Shown one piece after another: positions 1 to 7,984 of a stretch of DNA of 25,856 bases. This DNA is from Pseudomonadota bacterium. GTDB lineage: Bacteria > Pseudomonadota > Gammaproteobacteria > Burkholderiales > Burkholderiaceae_B. The stretch spans positions 1-25,856 of the forward strand of contig JAEYZR010000190.1 of NCBI GenBank assembly GCA_023427945.1, read 5' to 3'. The stretch's first letter is position 1; each line of letters begins with the position of its first letter. Made by a program: the position numbers and the translations under genes. The notes under the pieces are model-generated. The model did no database searches, had not been told where the DNA came from, and saw only the letters and a program-made list of their open reading frames with translations.

Positions 1-617
1 GTGTGCAGGAGAAGGATACTGAACTGTCAGGCCTGCGTGAGCAGTTGGCGTTCTACGAGCAGTTGCTGCCCTCCGGGCCACCGGGTACGGTCAGCATCCG
101 TGGCTTCGAACTCACTGCGTCGCCCGATTTCTTGCGTTATCGTGTGTTGCTCATGCGCAGTGGTCGCCCGGCGGGTGATGCCTTCAAGGGCAGCCTGCAG
201 TTTGTGGCCGAGGGCATGCAGGATGGTGAGCTGCGCACGTTGACGCTGGAGCCTCTTGTGGTCTCTGCTACGCCCACGTCAGGCGATGCGCCTGATGACA
301 GGCAAGATCAGAATGGGCCTGGCCGCAATGGCGATCAGGCGCCGGGAGGGAACCAAGAGCCGGCCGGGCAGTCTGATATTGACAGGCGTGCCCAGGCAGA
401 AGCGCAGCGCCAGCCAGGGCAGGGCTCGCCTGCGGTGGGCGATGCCGCGGCGCAGGCGCCGGATACGGGAAACACTCTGGCGGTGGAGTTCGGGCAATAT
501 CAGCGCAGCCAGGGGTTGTTGGCCATTCCCGCGGGCTTTCAGGTGCGCTCTGTGACGCTCAACGTGCTCGAAGGAAGCGTTGTGCGCGCCAGTCGACAGA
601 TAGAACCCACTCCTTAG
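1..617 (+). CDS. DUF6776-type protein, 5' end cut by window edge
   Basis: The readable part is about 204 residues ending at TAG 615-617; the frame is open to the left edge, so the true start is outside. It begins in a coiled-coil-like stretch (ELSGLREQLAFYEQLL), followed by a beta-rich domain with the pattern LAFYEQLLP, IRGFEL, YRVLLM, and a C-terminal strand set near residues 155-200 (QRSQG, IPAGF, SVTLNVLEG). This matches my recollection of DUF6776 proteins of betaproteobacteria, which usually carry an N-terminal membrane helix and coiled coil that would lie upstream here. Residues about 85-155 are low-complexity, rich in Q, G, D, A and P, and look like a disordered insertion between the two halves of the domain. 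Function is unknown. It lies 109 bases ahead of erpA on the same strand. Confidence 0.7.
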   Translation, partial: VQEKDTELSGLREQLAFYEQLLPSGPPGTVSIRGFELTASPDFLRYRVLLMRSGRPAGDAFKGSLQFVAEGMQDGELRTLTLEPLVVSATPTSGDAPDDRQDQNGPGRNGDQAPGGNQEPAGQSDIDRRAQAEAQRQPGQGSPAVGDAAAQAPDTGNTLAVEFGQYQRSQGLLAIPAGFQVRSVTLNVLEGSVVRASRQIEPTP

Positions 618-637
618 GACTTGCCGTCGCTTCGGGT

Positions 638-665
638 TTGTATTTCTCGCCCGTTGGGCTATATT
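638..665 (+). promoter_or_regulatory. Putative sigma-70 promoter of erpA
   Basis: TTGTAT (638-643) and TATATT (660-665) are separated by 16 bases in the gap between the DUF6776 gene and erpA. The -10 matches the consensus at 5 of 6 positions and the -35 at 3 of 6. Assigned by eye only. Confidence 0.4.
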
Positions 666-676
666 GAAGGTATACA

Positions 677-692
677 GGGCGCTATTGCGCCC
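677..692 (+). other. GC-rich hairpin in erpA leader
   Basis: GGGCGC (677-682) and GCGCCC (687-692) form a perfect 6-bp stem with a TATT tetraloop, between the putative erpA -10 and its ribosome binding site. No T-run follows, so it does not look like a terminator; it could affect mRNA stability or translation. Confidence 0.45.
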
Positions 693-726
693 GAATTGCA
701 TGGCGTTTGACGCCAGGAGTCTAGAA

Positions 727-1095
727 ATGAATGCACTGACCGAATCCGTTGACCTGCAAGCCCCGCCTGCCCCGCTGGTGTTCACCGACGCTGCCGCTGC
801 AAAGGTGAAGGATCTGTTGATCGAAGAAGGTAATCCCGACCTGAAGTTGCGCGTCTTCGTGCAGGGTGGCGGATGTTCCGGTTTTCAGTATGGTTTCACT
901 TTTGACGAAGTCATCAATGAAGACGACACGGCACTGGATAAAGACGGCGTACAGTTGCTGGTCGATCCGATGAGCTTCCAGTATCTTGTGGGCGCCGAGA
1001 TCGACTACAAGGAAGATATCGAGGGCGCTCAGTTCGTCATTCGTAATCCCAACGCCAGCACCACGTGTGGCTGCGGATCGTCCTTTTCGGTCTGA
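727..1095 (+). CDS. erpA: Iron-sulfur cluster insertion protein ErpA
   Basis: A-type Fe-S carrier of 122 residues that receives and delivers Fe-S clusters to apoproteins in the cytoplasm. The three cluster-ligand cysteines are present: C50 in the GGGCSGFQY motif, and C114 and C116 in the C-terminal TTCGCGSSF motif. The start is set at ATG 727 because AGGAG (715-719) lies 7 bases upstream and the family sequence begins shortly after; an in-frame extension upstream to 664 has no such site. The acidic segment FDEVINEDDT after the first cysteine is typical of ErpA rather than IscA. The gene is followed by a 182-base convergent gap to anmK. Confidence 0.96.
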   Translation: MNALTESVDLQAPPAPLVFTDAAAAKVKDLLIEEGNPDLKLRVFVQGGGCSGFQYGFTFDEVINEDDTALDKDGVQLLVDPMSFQYLVGAEIDYKEDIEGAQFVIRNPNASTTCGCGSSFSV

Positions 1096-1277
1096 TCTGC
1101 GCGCAGGCCGGAGTGCAGCGGTCGAACGTTCGCGCCTCGGGCCGAATGTTGCTGTTTAATATTGCTGCTTTCGGTGGGGCATTCACGCCCTCGATCGAAC
1201 GTTCAGATCTTTCGGTCAGGGGCGCAGATCTTCTTGGTCAGGGGCGCACATAGCGCATCCAGCTTCTGTGGGTCTGC
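1096..1277. repeat. Convergent intergenic gap with palindromic and tandem repeats
   Basis: This gap separates the 3' ends of erpA (+) and anmK (-). It contains a 10-base direct repeat TCGAACGTTC at 1122-1131 and 1195-1204; the first copy lies in a perfect palindrome CGAACGTTCG (1123-1132). Next to the second copy is an imperfect tandem duplication: AGATCTTTCGGTCAGGGGCGC (21 bases, differing from its partner by a few bases; 1205-1225) and a 22-base copy at 1226-1247 sharing AGATCTT and GGTCAGGGGCGC. I see no clear rho-independent terminator and no coding frame. Confidence 0.6.
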
Positions 1278-2420
1278 CTACGCGGGTGTATAGCGCCCAA
1301 GAATACGCAGGCCGCGTGCGCCTGTGACCTCCGGGCGATTGCCTGGCAGATGCGCGCAATGGGCATAGGCCAACCAGGCGAAAGCATAGGCCTCCAAGGA
1401 TTGTGCCGGCACGCCCAGTGCGTCGGTCGGTGCCGCTGCCACGCCAACGGCCTGTTCAATGTGTCGCATGAGCGTCGGATTGAAGGCGCCACCTCCTGCT
1501 ACCCATACACCCCCTGCCGGATGGCTTGCCCATCGGGTGATGGCCTGTGCCACCGTTCTGGCGGTGAACATCGATAGCGTGGCCTGCACGTCTGCCGGAC
1601 TGGGTGATGTGCCGGGGTTCTGCTCGCCATAGGCTGTCAGTCGCGCAAGCAACCAGGGCATGTTGAACAGGTCGCGCCCCGTCGATTTCGGAGGGGCCGT
1701 GTTCAGCCAGGGTTCGCTTTCCAGCAGGAACGCCAGCAATTCCGGGTGGCATGTACCGCTGGCGGCCCATTCGCCGTTGTGGTCATAGGGGCGGCTCAGG
1801 TGGTGTGCGCACCAGCCGTCCAGCAATACATTGGCTGGCCCCGTATCAAAACCCGTCACAGGGCCGCCTGGCGTCAATACGGTGATATTGGCAATGCCGC
1901 CCAGGTTCAGAATGACGCGCGTCTCGTTTGTGCTGAACAGGGCGGCATGGAAGGCGGGCACCAGAGGTGCGCCCTGACCGCCAGCCGCCACGTCGCGACT
2001 GCGAAAGTCGGAAACCACGGCAATGCCGGTCAGTTCGGCCAGCCGGGCAGGGGCGTCGAGCTGCAGGGTGTAGCCCAGCTCAGGGCGATGGCGCACGGTC
2101 TGGCCGTGGGACCCGATGGCGACAATGTCGCCCGGAGAGAGCGAGGCCGCGCTCAGGACCTGTCGGACCGCTTGTGCGTAGACGTCCGCCAGTTCATTTG
2201 CCGCCAGTGCGGCATGATGCAATTCGTCGTGAGCCGGGCTGTTCAGCCCAAGCAGGCTTGTGCGCAGGGCCAGGGGCATGTCCACCGATGCCGTCGCCAG
2301 GAATTCTGCCGGGGCACCGCTTGCGAAACGAGCGAGAACGGCATCGGCGCCGTCCGTGCTGGTTCCCGACATGAGTCCAATGTAGAGTCCATCAGCGGTC
2401 TGTGGATGCATGCGGGACAC
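1278..2420 (-). CDS. anmK: Anhydro-N-acetylmuramic acid kinase AnmK
   Basis: Phosphorylates and hydrolyses 1,6-anhydro-N-acetylmuramic acid to MurNAc-6-phosphate with ATP in the cytoplasmic peptidoglycan recycling pathway. The protein has 380 residues, near the family's usual 370. Family motifs in order are GLMSGTSTDGADA near the N-terminus (phosphate-binding and substrate region), ILNLGGIANIT, GFDTGPANVLLDGW, YDHNGEWA, STGRDLFNMPWL and VAGGGAFNPTLM near the C-terminus. The start is ATG at 2418-2420 on the minus strand, with an alternative ATG three codons in. It lies 28 bases downstream of the M23 peptidase gene on the same strand, so the two are likely co-transcribed; both act on cell-wall material. 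Confidence 0.95.
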   Translation of the reverse strand: MSRMHPQTADGLYIGLMSGTSTDGADAVLARFASGAPAEFLATASVDMPLALRTSLLGLNSPAHDELHHAALAANELADVYAQAVRQVLSAASLSPGDIVAIGSHGQTVRHRPELGYTLQLDAPARLAELTGIAVVSDFRSRDVAAGGQGAPLVPAFHAALFSTNETRVILNLGGIANITVLTPGGPVTGFDTGPANVLLDGWCAHHLSRPYDHNGEWAASGTCHPELLAFLLESEPWLNTAPPKSTGRDLFNMPWLLARLTAYGEQNPGTSPSPADVQATLSMFTARTVAQAITRWASHPAGGVWVAGGGAFNPTLMRHIEQAVGVAAAPTDALGVPAQSLEAYAFAWLAYAHCAHLPGNRPEVTGARGLRILGRYTPA

Positions 2421-2448
2421 CAGGGCCGCCCTCGGACGTGCTTTGCTT

Positions 2449-3849
2449 CTAGCGCGACGCGACGTTTGTCATCGCGTCGGACAGCGTGGTCTGCAACTGC
2501 GTGAGCATGGCGATCTGCTGCTTGTACGGTTGGACCGCCGCTTCGAACCTGCGCATTTCGGCGTCGTCCTGTGTGCGCGCTATGGGCAGATCGGCAGCCA
2601 GCGGATCGACCGGTTGGCCGGCAACCCGGAACTCATAGTGCAGATGCGGCCCGGTGGCCCAGCCGGTCTGGCCTACGTAACCGAGCAACTCGCCCTGGGC
2701 AACACGGGTGCCTTTGCGAACGCCTTCGGCGATCCGGCTCTGGTGGGCATAGAGCGTGCTGTATTTGTCCGAGTGCTTGACGATGACTACGTTACCGTAG
2801 CCGCTCTGGGTGCCGGCAAATTCGACCACCCCGTCAGCCGTACTGTGGATCGGTGTACCTGTGGGTGCAGCGTAGTCCACCCCTTTGTGTCCCATCCAGC
2901 GACCGTGGATGGGATGCTGGCGCATGCCGAACGTCGAGCTGATGCGCGAAAATTTAAGCGCGGTGCGCAGGAACGTACCCCGCAGGTTGGTACCTTCGAA
3001 GTCGTAGTAGGCGCCGCGGCCCTTGCCCTCGAACCAGACCGCGTCGTGCTTTTTGCCCTGGTTGATGAACTCTACCGCGAGCAGGCGGCCGGAACCTGCG
3101 AATCTGCCCTGATGGCTGCGGGTTTCGTAGACGACACGGAATTGATCGCCCTGGCGCAGGTCGCGCAGGAAATCGATCTTGGCGCTCAGGACGTCGGCCA
3201 TCTGAAGCGTGATGCCGTCCGGTATGCCCGCTGCGTCGGTGGCGCCAAAGAGCGAGGACTGGATGGTGCCCACGGCGACGCGAACTTCGCGGTTGGTGTT
3301 TTCCGTCAGTTCCTGGGCGACATAGCCAGTGCCTTCCGGACGGACTTCCAGCATCTTGGTGACGACTTCACCGTCGGTCTCGCTGCCGGGCGTGTGCACA
3401 TAACGCAGCCAGGCGAGCTTGCCACTGTCATCGGTGGCCGCCTGGAGCGAACGCCCGGGGTACAACTTATAGATACTGCGCGCGCTCGGGTCGTGCGTGA
3501 GGAACGACTGCAGGCCAGGGGCGTCCAGATCCAGGCGCTGCAATACGGCTGCCAGGGTGTCGCCACGGCGGATGCGGGTTTCGTTGATGTAGCTTGCGGC
3601 AGGTGTTTCGCTGACCTGATAGTTGGTCTGGTCAAACGGAAGAATGCTTTCGACCTGGGTTTGCGGGGGCAGGGCCAGGTGATCGGGTTGCTGCACCATG
3701 CCGATGGCGGCCGCTGCGCCAAACAGGCCTACTGCGGCGACCGCTGCAATTTTGGTCAGAGAGCGTGCCCGACGCGGCGGTGGCGCGGCCAATCTGTCCA
3801 GATCAGGAAAAATTGCGCGTTTGGTCGGGTCAGGGAGCCCACGTGTCAT
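2449..3849 (-). CDS. Membrane-anchored M23 family metallopeptidase
   Basis: Probable zinc endopeptidase cutting peptidoglycan cross-links in the periplasm (MepM-like architecture), 466 residues from ATG 3849. Order: short basic cytoplasmic tail, one hydrophobic helix at about residues 33-50 (signal anchor), a LysM/OapA-like region around residues 85-150 (IRRGDTLAAVLQRL), a middle beta domain, and the LytM/M23 domain at about 300-415. Zinc ligands and catalytic residues are visible as H321 and D325 (GHKGVDYAAP), H369 (YAH), and H402 and H404 (GPHLHYEF). The frame is also open to a GTG at 3873, but that has a pyrimidine-rich upstream region, whereas ATG 3849 has AAAGG about 10 bases ahead; I prefer the ATG. 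It is divergent from tyrS and upstream of anmK. Confidence 0.92.
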   Translation of the reverse strand: MTRGLPDPTKRAIFPDLDRLAAPPPRRARSLTKIAAVAAVGLFGAAAAIGMVQQPDHLALPPQTQVESILPFDQTNYQVSETPAASYINETRIRRGDTLAAVLQRLDLDAPGLQSFLTHDPSARSIYKLYPGRSLQAATDDSGKLAWLRYVHTPGSETDGEVVTKMLEVRPEGTGYVAQELTENTNREVRVAVGTIQSSLFGATDAAGIPDGITLQMADVLSAKIDFLRDLRQGDQFRVVYETRSHQGRFAGSGRLLAVEFINQGKKHDAVWFEGKGRGAYYDFEGTNLRGTFLRTALKFSRISSTFGMRQHPIHGRWMGHKGVDYAAPTGTPIHSTADGVVEFAGTQSGYGNVVIVKHSDKYSTLYAHQSRIAEGVRKGTRVAQGELLGYVGQTGWATGPHLHYEFRVAGQPVDPLAADLPIARTQDDAEMRRFEAAVQPYKQQIAMLTQLQTTLSDAMTNVASR

Positions 3850-3873
3850 CGAGTAGAAAACCTTTGATGGCAC

Positions 3874-4049
3874 AAGGGGGGCGGAGCGGTGACGCCCAGG
3901 TAGCCCGGCCCTTGCTATGATTGAGGCTGTATCCTATACGATTTACTAAGTGTAAAAAAGACATTTTTGACCTGGGTTCGTAATAATTATGGTCAGATCA
4001 GTAGTTTTTACATGCTATTAGGGCGTTTTGCCCTATGCGGAAGCCACTC
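3874..4049. promoter_or_regulatory. Divergent M23 peptidase / tyrS promoter region
   Basis: AT-rich spacer between divergent genes. A + strand candidate is TTGAGG (3921-3926), 17 bases, TACTAA (3944-3949). A TTGACC at 3967-3972 has only poor -10 partners. A small dyad TTTAC-5-GTAAA (3942-3956) overlaps the first candidate. Close to tyrS, TAGGGC (4019-4024) and GCCCTA (4030-4035) form a 6-bp hairpin with loop GTTTT that includes the A of an upstream in-frame ATG at 4035. I could not fix the minus-strand promoter for the peptidase. Confidence 0.4.
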
Positions 4050-5276
4050 ATGTCGCAGTCAGAATTACAAGTCACCCCTGAAGTTCAGGCCGATCTGGAT
4101 GTTGCACGCCGTGGTTGCGACGAATTGTTAGTCGAATCAGAGTTCGCCAGAAAGCTCGCCCGCAGCCGCTCCACAGGCGTGCCCCTGCGAATCAAGCTGG
4201 GCCTGGATCCCACGGCCCCCGACATCCATCTTGGCCACACCGTCGTCTTGAACAAGATGCGGCAGTTGCAGGATCTCGGGCACACGGTCATTTTCCTGAT
4301 CGGTGACTTCACCTCCATGATTGGCGACCCCAGCGGCCGCAATTCGACCCGCCCGCCGCTCACGCGCGAGCAGATCACGTTCAACGCCGAGACTTATTAC
4401 GCGCAGGCCAGCCTGGTGCTGGATCCTGCCCGTACCGAGGTGCGCTACAACTCGGAATGGTGTGACCCCCTGGGTTCGCGCGGCCTGATTCAGCTGGCTT
4501 CGCGATATACCGTGGCCCGCATGATGGAGCGCGATGATTTCACCAAGCGCTTCAAGGGCGGCATCCCGATCTCCGTACATGAGTTCCTGTACCCGCTGCT
4601 TCAGGGATACGACTCGGTTGCGTTGAAGTCTGATCTGGAGCTAGGTGGAACGGATCAGAAGTTCAATCTGCTGGTCGGGCGTGAGTTGCAGAAAGAGTAT
4701 GCCCAGGAAGCCCAGTGCGTGCTGACCATGCCTTTGCTGGAAGGATTGGACGGCGTGGAAAAAATGTCCAAGTCCAAGGGCAACTATATTGGTATCTCGG
4801 AATCGCCGGACAACATGTTCGGTAAGTTGATGTCCATTTCGGACACGCTGATGTGGCGTTATTTCGAGCTGCTTTCATTCAAGTCCCTGGCCGACATTGC
4901 AAATTTGCGTGAAGAAATTGAAGGCGGACGCAACCCGCGCGATGCCAAGGTGATGTTGGCGCAGGAAATCATCACGCGCTTCCACACGGCGCAGGACGCC
5001 GAACAGGCGCTTGCCAATTTCGAGGCGCGCTTTCGCGATGGCGCGTTGCCCGACGATCTGCCCGAAGTCCAGGTGGGGCCGGGTCCCCTGGGCATTCTGA
5101 AGTTGCTGCGCGAAGCCGGGCTGGTCAGCTCGGGGGCCGAGGCACAGCGCAACGTCGAGCAGGGTGGCGTGAAAGTCGATGGCCAGAAGGTGGAAGACAA
5201 ATCGTTGCAACTGAATAGTGGCATCTATGTGGTGCAGGTAGGTAAACGCCGCTATGCCCGTGTTACCGTCAAGTGA
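4050..5276 (+). CDS. tyrS: Tyrosyl-tRNA synthetase
   Basis: Class I aminoacyl-tRNA synthetase charging tRNA-Tyr, 408 residues. The HIGH-type signature is HLGH (about 60-63) inside PTAPDIHLGHTVVLNKMRQL, the KMSKS loop is intact (about 238-242), and the C-terminal 60 residues form an S4 RNA-binding domain (GGVKVDGQKV). The spacing and the PTAPDIHLGH context suit the second bacterial TyrS subgroup (TyrZ/TyrS2 type) common in betaproteobacteria. The start is placed at ATG 4050 because GGAAG (4039-4043) is 6 bases upstream. The ATG at 4035 would add five residues, but its start and upstream AGGG are in a hairpin. It ends 32 bases before the next gene. Confidence 0.96.
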   Translation: MSQSELQVTPEVQADLDVARRGCDELLVESEFARKLARSRSTGVPLRIKLGLDPTAPDIHLGHTVVLNKMRQLQDLGHTVIFLIGDFTSMIGDPSGRNSTRPPLTREQITFNAETYYAQASLVLDPARTEVRYNSEWCDPLGSRGLIQLASRYTVARMMERDDFTKRFKGGIPISVHEFLYPLLQGYDSVALKSDLELGGTDQKFNLLVGRELQKEYAQEAQCVLTMPLLEGLDGVEKMSKSKGNYIGISESPDNMFGKLMSISDTLMWRYFELLSFKSLADIANLREEIEGGRNPRDAKVMLAQEIITRFHTAQDAEQALANFEARFRDGALPDDLPEVQVGPGPLGILKLLREAGLVSSGAEAQRNVEQGGVKVDGQKVEDKSLQLNSGIYVVQVGKRRYARVTVK

Positions 5277-5308
5277 ACCGGATTGCATCTCTTTCAGTAG
5301 GAGACAAG

Positions 5309-5992
5309 ATGAAGCTCGCAAGCCTGACATTCGCCGACAACGAGGCGATCCCGCACCGCTATGCCTTTGCCCGGATTGATCCCAATTCGCACGTGACGCT
5401 GGCGGAAAATCTGAATCCTCAGTTCTCCTGGGATGATGTGCCCGACGGTACGCAATCGTTCGTGCTGCTCGCCCACGACCCTGACGTGCCCAGCCAGCCC
5501 GACGATGTCAACCAGGAGGGGCGGGAGCTGCCGGAAGATCTGCCCCGTATGGATTTTTATCATTGGGTGCTGATCGATCTGCCGGCAGCGCTCCGGGACA
5601 TCGAGGAAGGCGCTTTTTCCAGCGGCGTGACACCGCGGGGCAAGGGCGGCCCGCTTGCGCCCAACAATGTGCGCCAAGGGGTGAATGATTACACCAAGTG
5701 GTTTGCCGCCGACCACGACATGAGCGGCGAGTACTTCGGCTATGACGGCCCCTGCCCGCCATGGAACGATAAGCGTATCCACCGTTACATCTTCACGCTG
5801 TATGCGCTGAGTGTCCCTACGCTGGACGTCAAAGGCACTTTCACAGGCCAGGATGTCCTGCAGGCCATGCAGGGCAAGGTGCTCGCGCAGGCCAGCGTGA
5901 GTGGCACCTATACGCTCAATCAGGCGCTGGCCCCCAAGAAGATCGGTCCGACCTCGGCCAGATTTTTCGCAAGGTCGGGCAGGCTTGTGTGA
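5309..5992 (+). CDS. YbhB/YbcL family (PEBP-like, Raf-kinase-inhibitor-like) protein
   Basis: Protein of 227 residues of the phosphatidylethanolamine-binding-like fold, cytoplasmic (no signal peptide). Visible family features are the ligand-pocket strand FVLLAHDPDVP (aspartates), FYHWVLIDLPAALRDI, and GYDGPCPPWNDKRIHRYIFTLYAL, which corresponds to the conserved GPxPPxGxxHRYxFxxYAL segment. The biochemical role of bacterial members is unsettled. ATG 5309 has AGGAG (5299-5303) five bases upstream; the open frame before it overlaps tyrS. The gene follows tyrS by 32 bases, may share its transcript, and is closed by a strong terminator. At 227 residues it is longer than E. coli YbhB (about 158), through an insertion around VPSQPDDVNQEG and a longer C-terminus. 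Confidence 0.9.
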   Translation: MKLASLTFADNEAIPHRYAFARIDPNSHVTLAENLNPQFSWDDVPDGTQSFVLLAHDPDVPSQPDDVNQEGRELPEDLPRMDFYHWVLIDLPAALRDIEEGAFSSGVTPRGKGGPLAPNNVRQGVNDYTKWFAADHDMSGEYFGYDGPCPPWNDKRIHRYIFTLYALSVPTLDVKGTFTGQDVLQAMQGKVLAQASVSGTYTLNQALAPKKIGPTSARFFARSGRLV

Positions 5993-6025
5993 AGGGCGCT
6001 CACCAAACGGTTGAGCGCCCTTTGT
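5992..6025 (+). terminator. Rho-independent terminator after the YbhB-like gene
   Basis: AAGGGCGCTCA (5992-6002) pairs perfectly over 11 bases with TGAGCGCCCTT (6012-6022) across a 9-base loop, followed by a short T-rich run (TTTGT). It starts at the last base of the stop codon, ending the tyrS-ybhB unit. Confidence 0.85.
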
Positions 6026-6088
6026 CATCTTGGGCGAATTGGCCATTTATGTGGAAATTCCCTGACGTTTGCCTCACTTGCACGCGGA

Positions 6089-6117
6089 TTGACCAGCGGG
6101 GCCGGTTAAACTAAGGA
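6089..6117 (+). promoter_or_regulatory. Possible glyA promoter
   Basis: TTGACC (6089-6094), 17 bases, TAAGGA (6112-6117) lies between the upstream terminator and glyA. The -35 is good and the -10 poor; the overlapping TAAACT (6107-6112) is a better -10 but is spaced only 12 bases from TTGACC. No glycine riboswitch-like structure is apparent in this gap. Confidence 0.3.
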
Positions 6118-6150
6118 GATTCGACATCAACCTTTGCTCCAGGACCTCAA

Positions 6151-7395
6151 ATGTTCGACCGCACCCGCACGCTTGACAAAGTGGATCCCGCCGTCTGGGA
6201 CGCCATCCAGAAGGAAAATCTTCGCCAGGAACAGCACATCGAGCTGATTGCTTCGGAAAACTACGCCAGCCCGGCCGTCATGCAGGCCCAGGGCACGCAG
6301 CTGACCAACAAGTACGCTGAAGGCTATCCCGGTAAACGGTATTACGGCGGTTGCGAGTACGTAGACGTCGTGGAGCAACTGGCCATCGACCGCCTGAAGG
6401 AAATCTTCGGCGCCGAAGCGGCAAACGTACAGCCGAACTCGGGTTCGCAGGCCAACCAGGGTGTGTACATGGCCGTGCTCAAGCCGGGCGATACCGTCCT
6501 GGGCATGAGCCTGGCCGAAGGCGGTCACCTCACGCACGGTGCTTCGGTCAACGCCTCGGGCAAGCTCTACAACTTCAAGTCCTACGGCCTGGATGCCGAC
6601 GAAGTGCTCGACTATGGTCAGGTCGAGGCATTGGCCCAGGAACACAAGCCCAAGCTGATCGTTGCAGGTGCATCAGCCTATTCGCTGCGCATCGACTTCG
6701 AGCGCATGGCGCGTATCGCACATGACAACGGTGCCCTGTTCATGGTGGACATCGCCCACTACGCCGGTCTGGTGGCGGGTGGCGCCTATCCCAACCCCGT
6801 GCCTTTCGCCGATTTCGTCACCTCCACGACGCACAAGTCGCTGCGCGGCCCGCGTGGTGGCGTCATCATGATGAAGGCGGAGTACGAAAAGGCCATCAAC
6901 TCGGCCATCTTCCCCGGCATCCAGGGCGGCCCGCTCATGCACGTCATCGCCGGCAAGGCCGTGGCCTTCAAGGAAGCGCAGGAGCCCGCGTTCAAGGAGC
7001 ACGCAGCGCAGGTCGTGGCCAACGCACGTGTGCTTGCCGAGACGCTGGTCAGCCGCGGTGTGCGCATCGTGTCCGGCCGCACCGAAAGCCATGTCATGCT
7101 GGTCGACCTGCGTGCCAAGCAGATCACGGGCAAGGAAGCCGAGGCCGTGCTGGGTGAGGCGCACATCACCGTGAACAAGAACGCCATCCCGAACGACCCG
7201 GAAAAACCCTTCGTCACCAGCGGCATCCGCCTGGGAACCCCGGCCATCACGACGCGTGGTTTCAAGGAAGAAGAAACCCGCAAGACGGCACACCTGATTG
7301 CCGACGTGCTGGACAATCCGCGCGACGAGGCGAACATTGCCAAGGTGCGCGAGCAGGTCAATGCGCTTACGGCATCGCTGCCGGTCTATCGCTGA
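6151..7395 (+). CDS. glyA: Serine hydroxymethyltransferase
   Basis: PLP enzyme converting serine and tetrahydrofolate to glycine and 5,10-methylene-THF in cytosolic one-carbon metabolism. Its 414 residues are close to E. coli GlyA (417). The PLP-binding lysine is K229 in STTHKSLRGPRGG. The N-terminal ELIASENYAS, the folate- and substrate-site segment YAEGYPGKRYYGG, and MVDIAHYAGLVAGG with the PLP-contacting D200 and H203 are all intact. AGGA at about 6140 gives a ribosome binding site 7 bases before ATG 6151. It is followed after 51 bases by nrdR. Confidence 0.97.
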   Translation: MFDRTRTLDKVDPAVWDAIQKENLRQEQHIELIASENYASPAVMQAQGTQLTNKYAEGYPGKRYYGGCEYVDVVEQLAIDRLKEIFGAEAANVQPNSGSQANQGVYMAVLKPGDTVLGMSLAEGGHLTHGASVNASGKLYNFKSYGLDADEVLDYGQVEALAQEHKPKLIVAGASAYSLRIDFERMARIAHDNGALFMVDIAHYAGLVAGGAYPNPVPFADFVTSTTHKSLRGPRGGVIMMKAEYEKAINSAIFPGIQGGPLMHVIAGKAVAFKEAQEPAFKEHAAQVVANARVLAETLVSRGVRIVSGRTESHVMLVDLRAKQITGKEAEAVLGEAHITVNKNAIPNDPEKPFVTSGIRLGTPAITTRGFKEEETRKTAHLIADVLDNPRDEANIAKVREQVNALTASLPVYR

Positions 7396-7446
7396 GGCCA
7401 TCATGTCGGCGACCTGCTTTCGTCTGTTCGATCTCGGGGGCGGCAC

Positions 7447-7920
7447 ATGAAGTGCCCTTTCTGCGGACACGTCGACACTCAGGTCGTCGATAGTCGGGTC
7501 TCGGAAGAGGGCGACACCATACGTCGCCGCCGCCGTTGCCACGACTGCGAGCGGCGTTTCACCACCTACGAGCGCGTCGAACTGACGTTGCCTGTGGTGG
7601 TCAAGCGCAATGGCAGCCGCAGCGATTTTTCATCGGCCAAGTTGCGCGCCAGCCTGGCTCTGGCCTTGCGCAAGCGACCCGTCGGTACCGATGCGGTCGA
7701 TGCTGCCGTTCAGCGCATCGAAGAGGCCCTGTTGTCCAGCGGCATGCGTGAAGTGCCTTCGGGTCAGCTGGGTGAGCTGGTCATGAACGAACTCAAGAAA
7801 CTGGACAAGGTCGCCTACGTGCGTTTTGCCTCTGTCTACAAGAGTTTCGAAGACATCGGCGAATTCGTCGAAGCCATCCGGGAAATGCAGGGCCCACTCT
7901 TACCGCCGCGCCGTGACTGA
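7447..7920 (+). CDS. nrdR: Transcriptional repressor NrdR
   Basis: Nucleotide-sensing repressor of ribonucleotide reductase genes, 157 residues (family usually 150-160). The N-terminal zinc ribbon has its four cysteines C3, C6, C31 and C34 (KCPFC and CHDC), then an RRRR segment and RRFTTYE. The ATP-cone domain follows from about residue 49 (VVKRNGSR) to 140. A purine-rich GGGGGCGG lies just before ATG 7447. Its 3' end touches the ribD open frame at a GTGACTGA sequence (7913-7920). The glyA-nrdR-ribD order is common in proteobacteria. Confidence 0.96.
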   Translation: MKCPFCGHVDTQVVDSRVSEEGDTIRRRRRCHDCERRFTTYERVELTLPVVVKRNGSRSDFSSAKLRASLALALRKRPVGTDAVDAAVQRIEEALLSSGMREVPSGQLGELVMNELKKLDKVAYVRFASVYKSFEDIGEFVEAIREMQGPLLPPRRD

Positions 7921-7984
7921 TTCCGCGCCTTCCGATCGGCCCGCCTCGTGTTGCGATGGCCAAGGTGTCGTGGCTGCGGGGCAG

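Noticed and set aside
2410..3867. A 485-codon open frame on + opposite the M23 peptidase gene
   Set aside because: It is an antisense shadow in GC-rich DNA. The minus-strand frame carries the full LytM domain with all zinc ligands, and the + product resembles nothing.
5294..6046. A 250-codon open frame on - opposite the YbhB-like gene
   Set aside because: It is a shadow of the PEBP-like gene and runs through the terminator hairpin; no family motifs are visible.
6026..6150. Glycine riboswitch ahead of glyA
   Set aside because: The gap is short and I see none of the tandem aptamer core features.
6673..7542. A 289-codon open frame on - opposite glyA and the start of nrdR
   Set aside because: It spans two confidently identified genes on the other strand and has no recognisable domain.
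7921..7984. FMN riboswitch ahead of ribD
   Set aside because: nrdR and ribD abut or overlap, leaving no room for an FMN aptamer, and none is visible upstream of nrdR.
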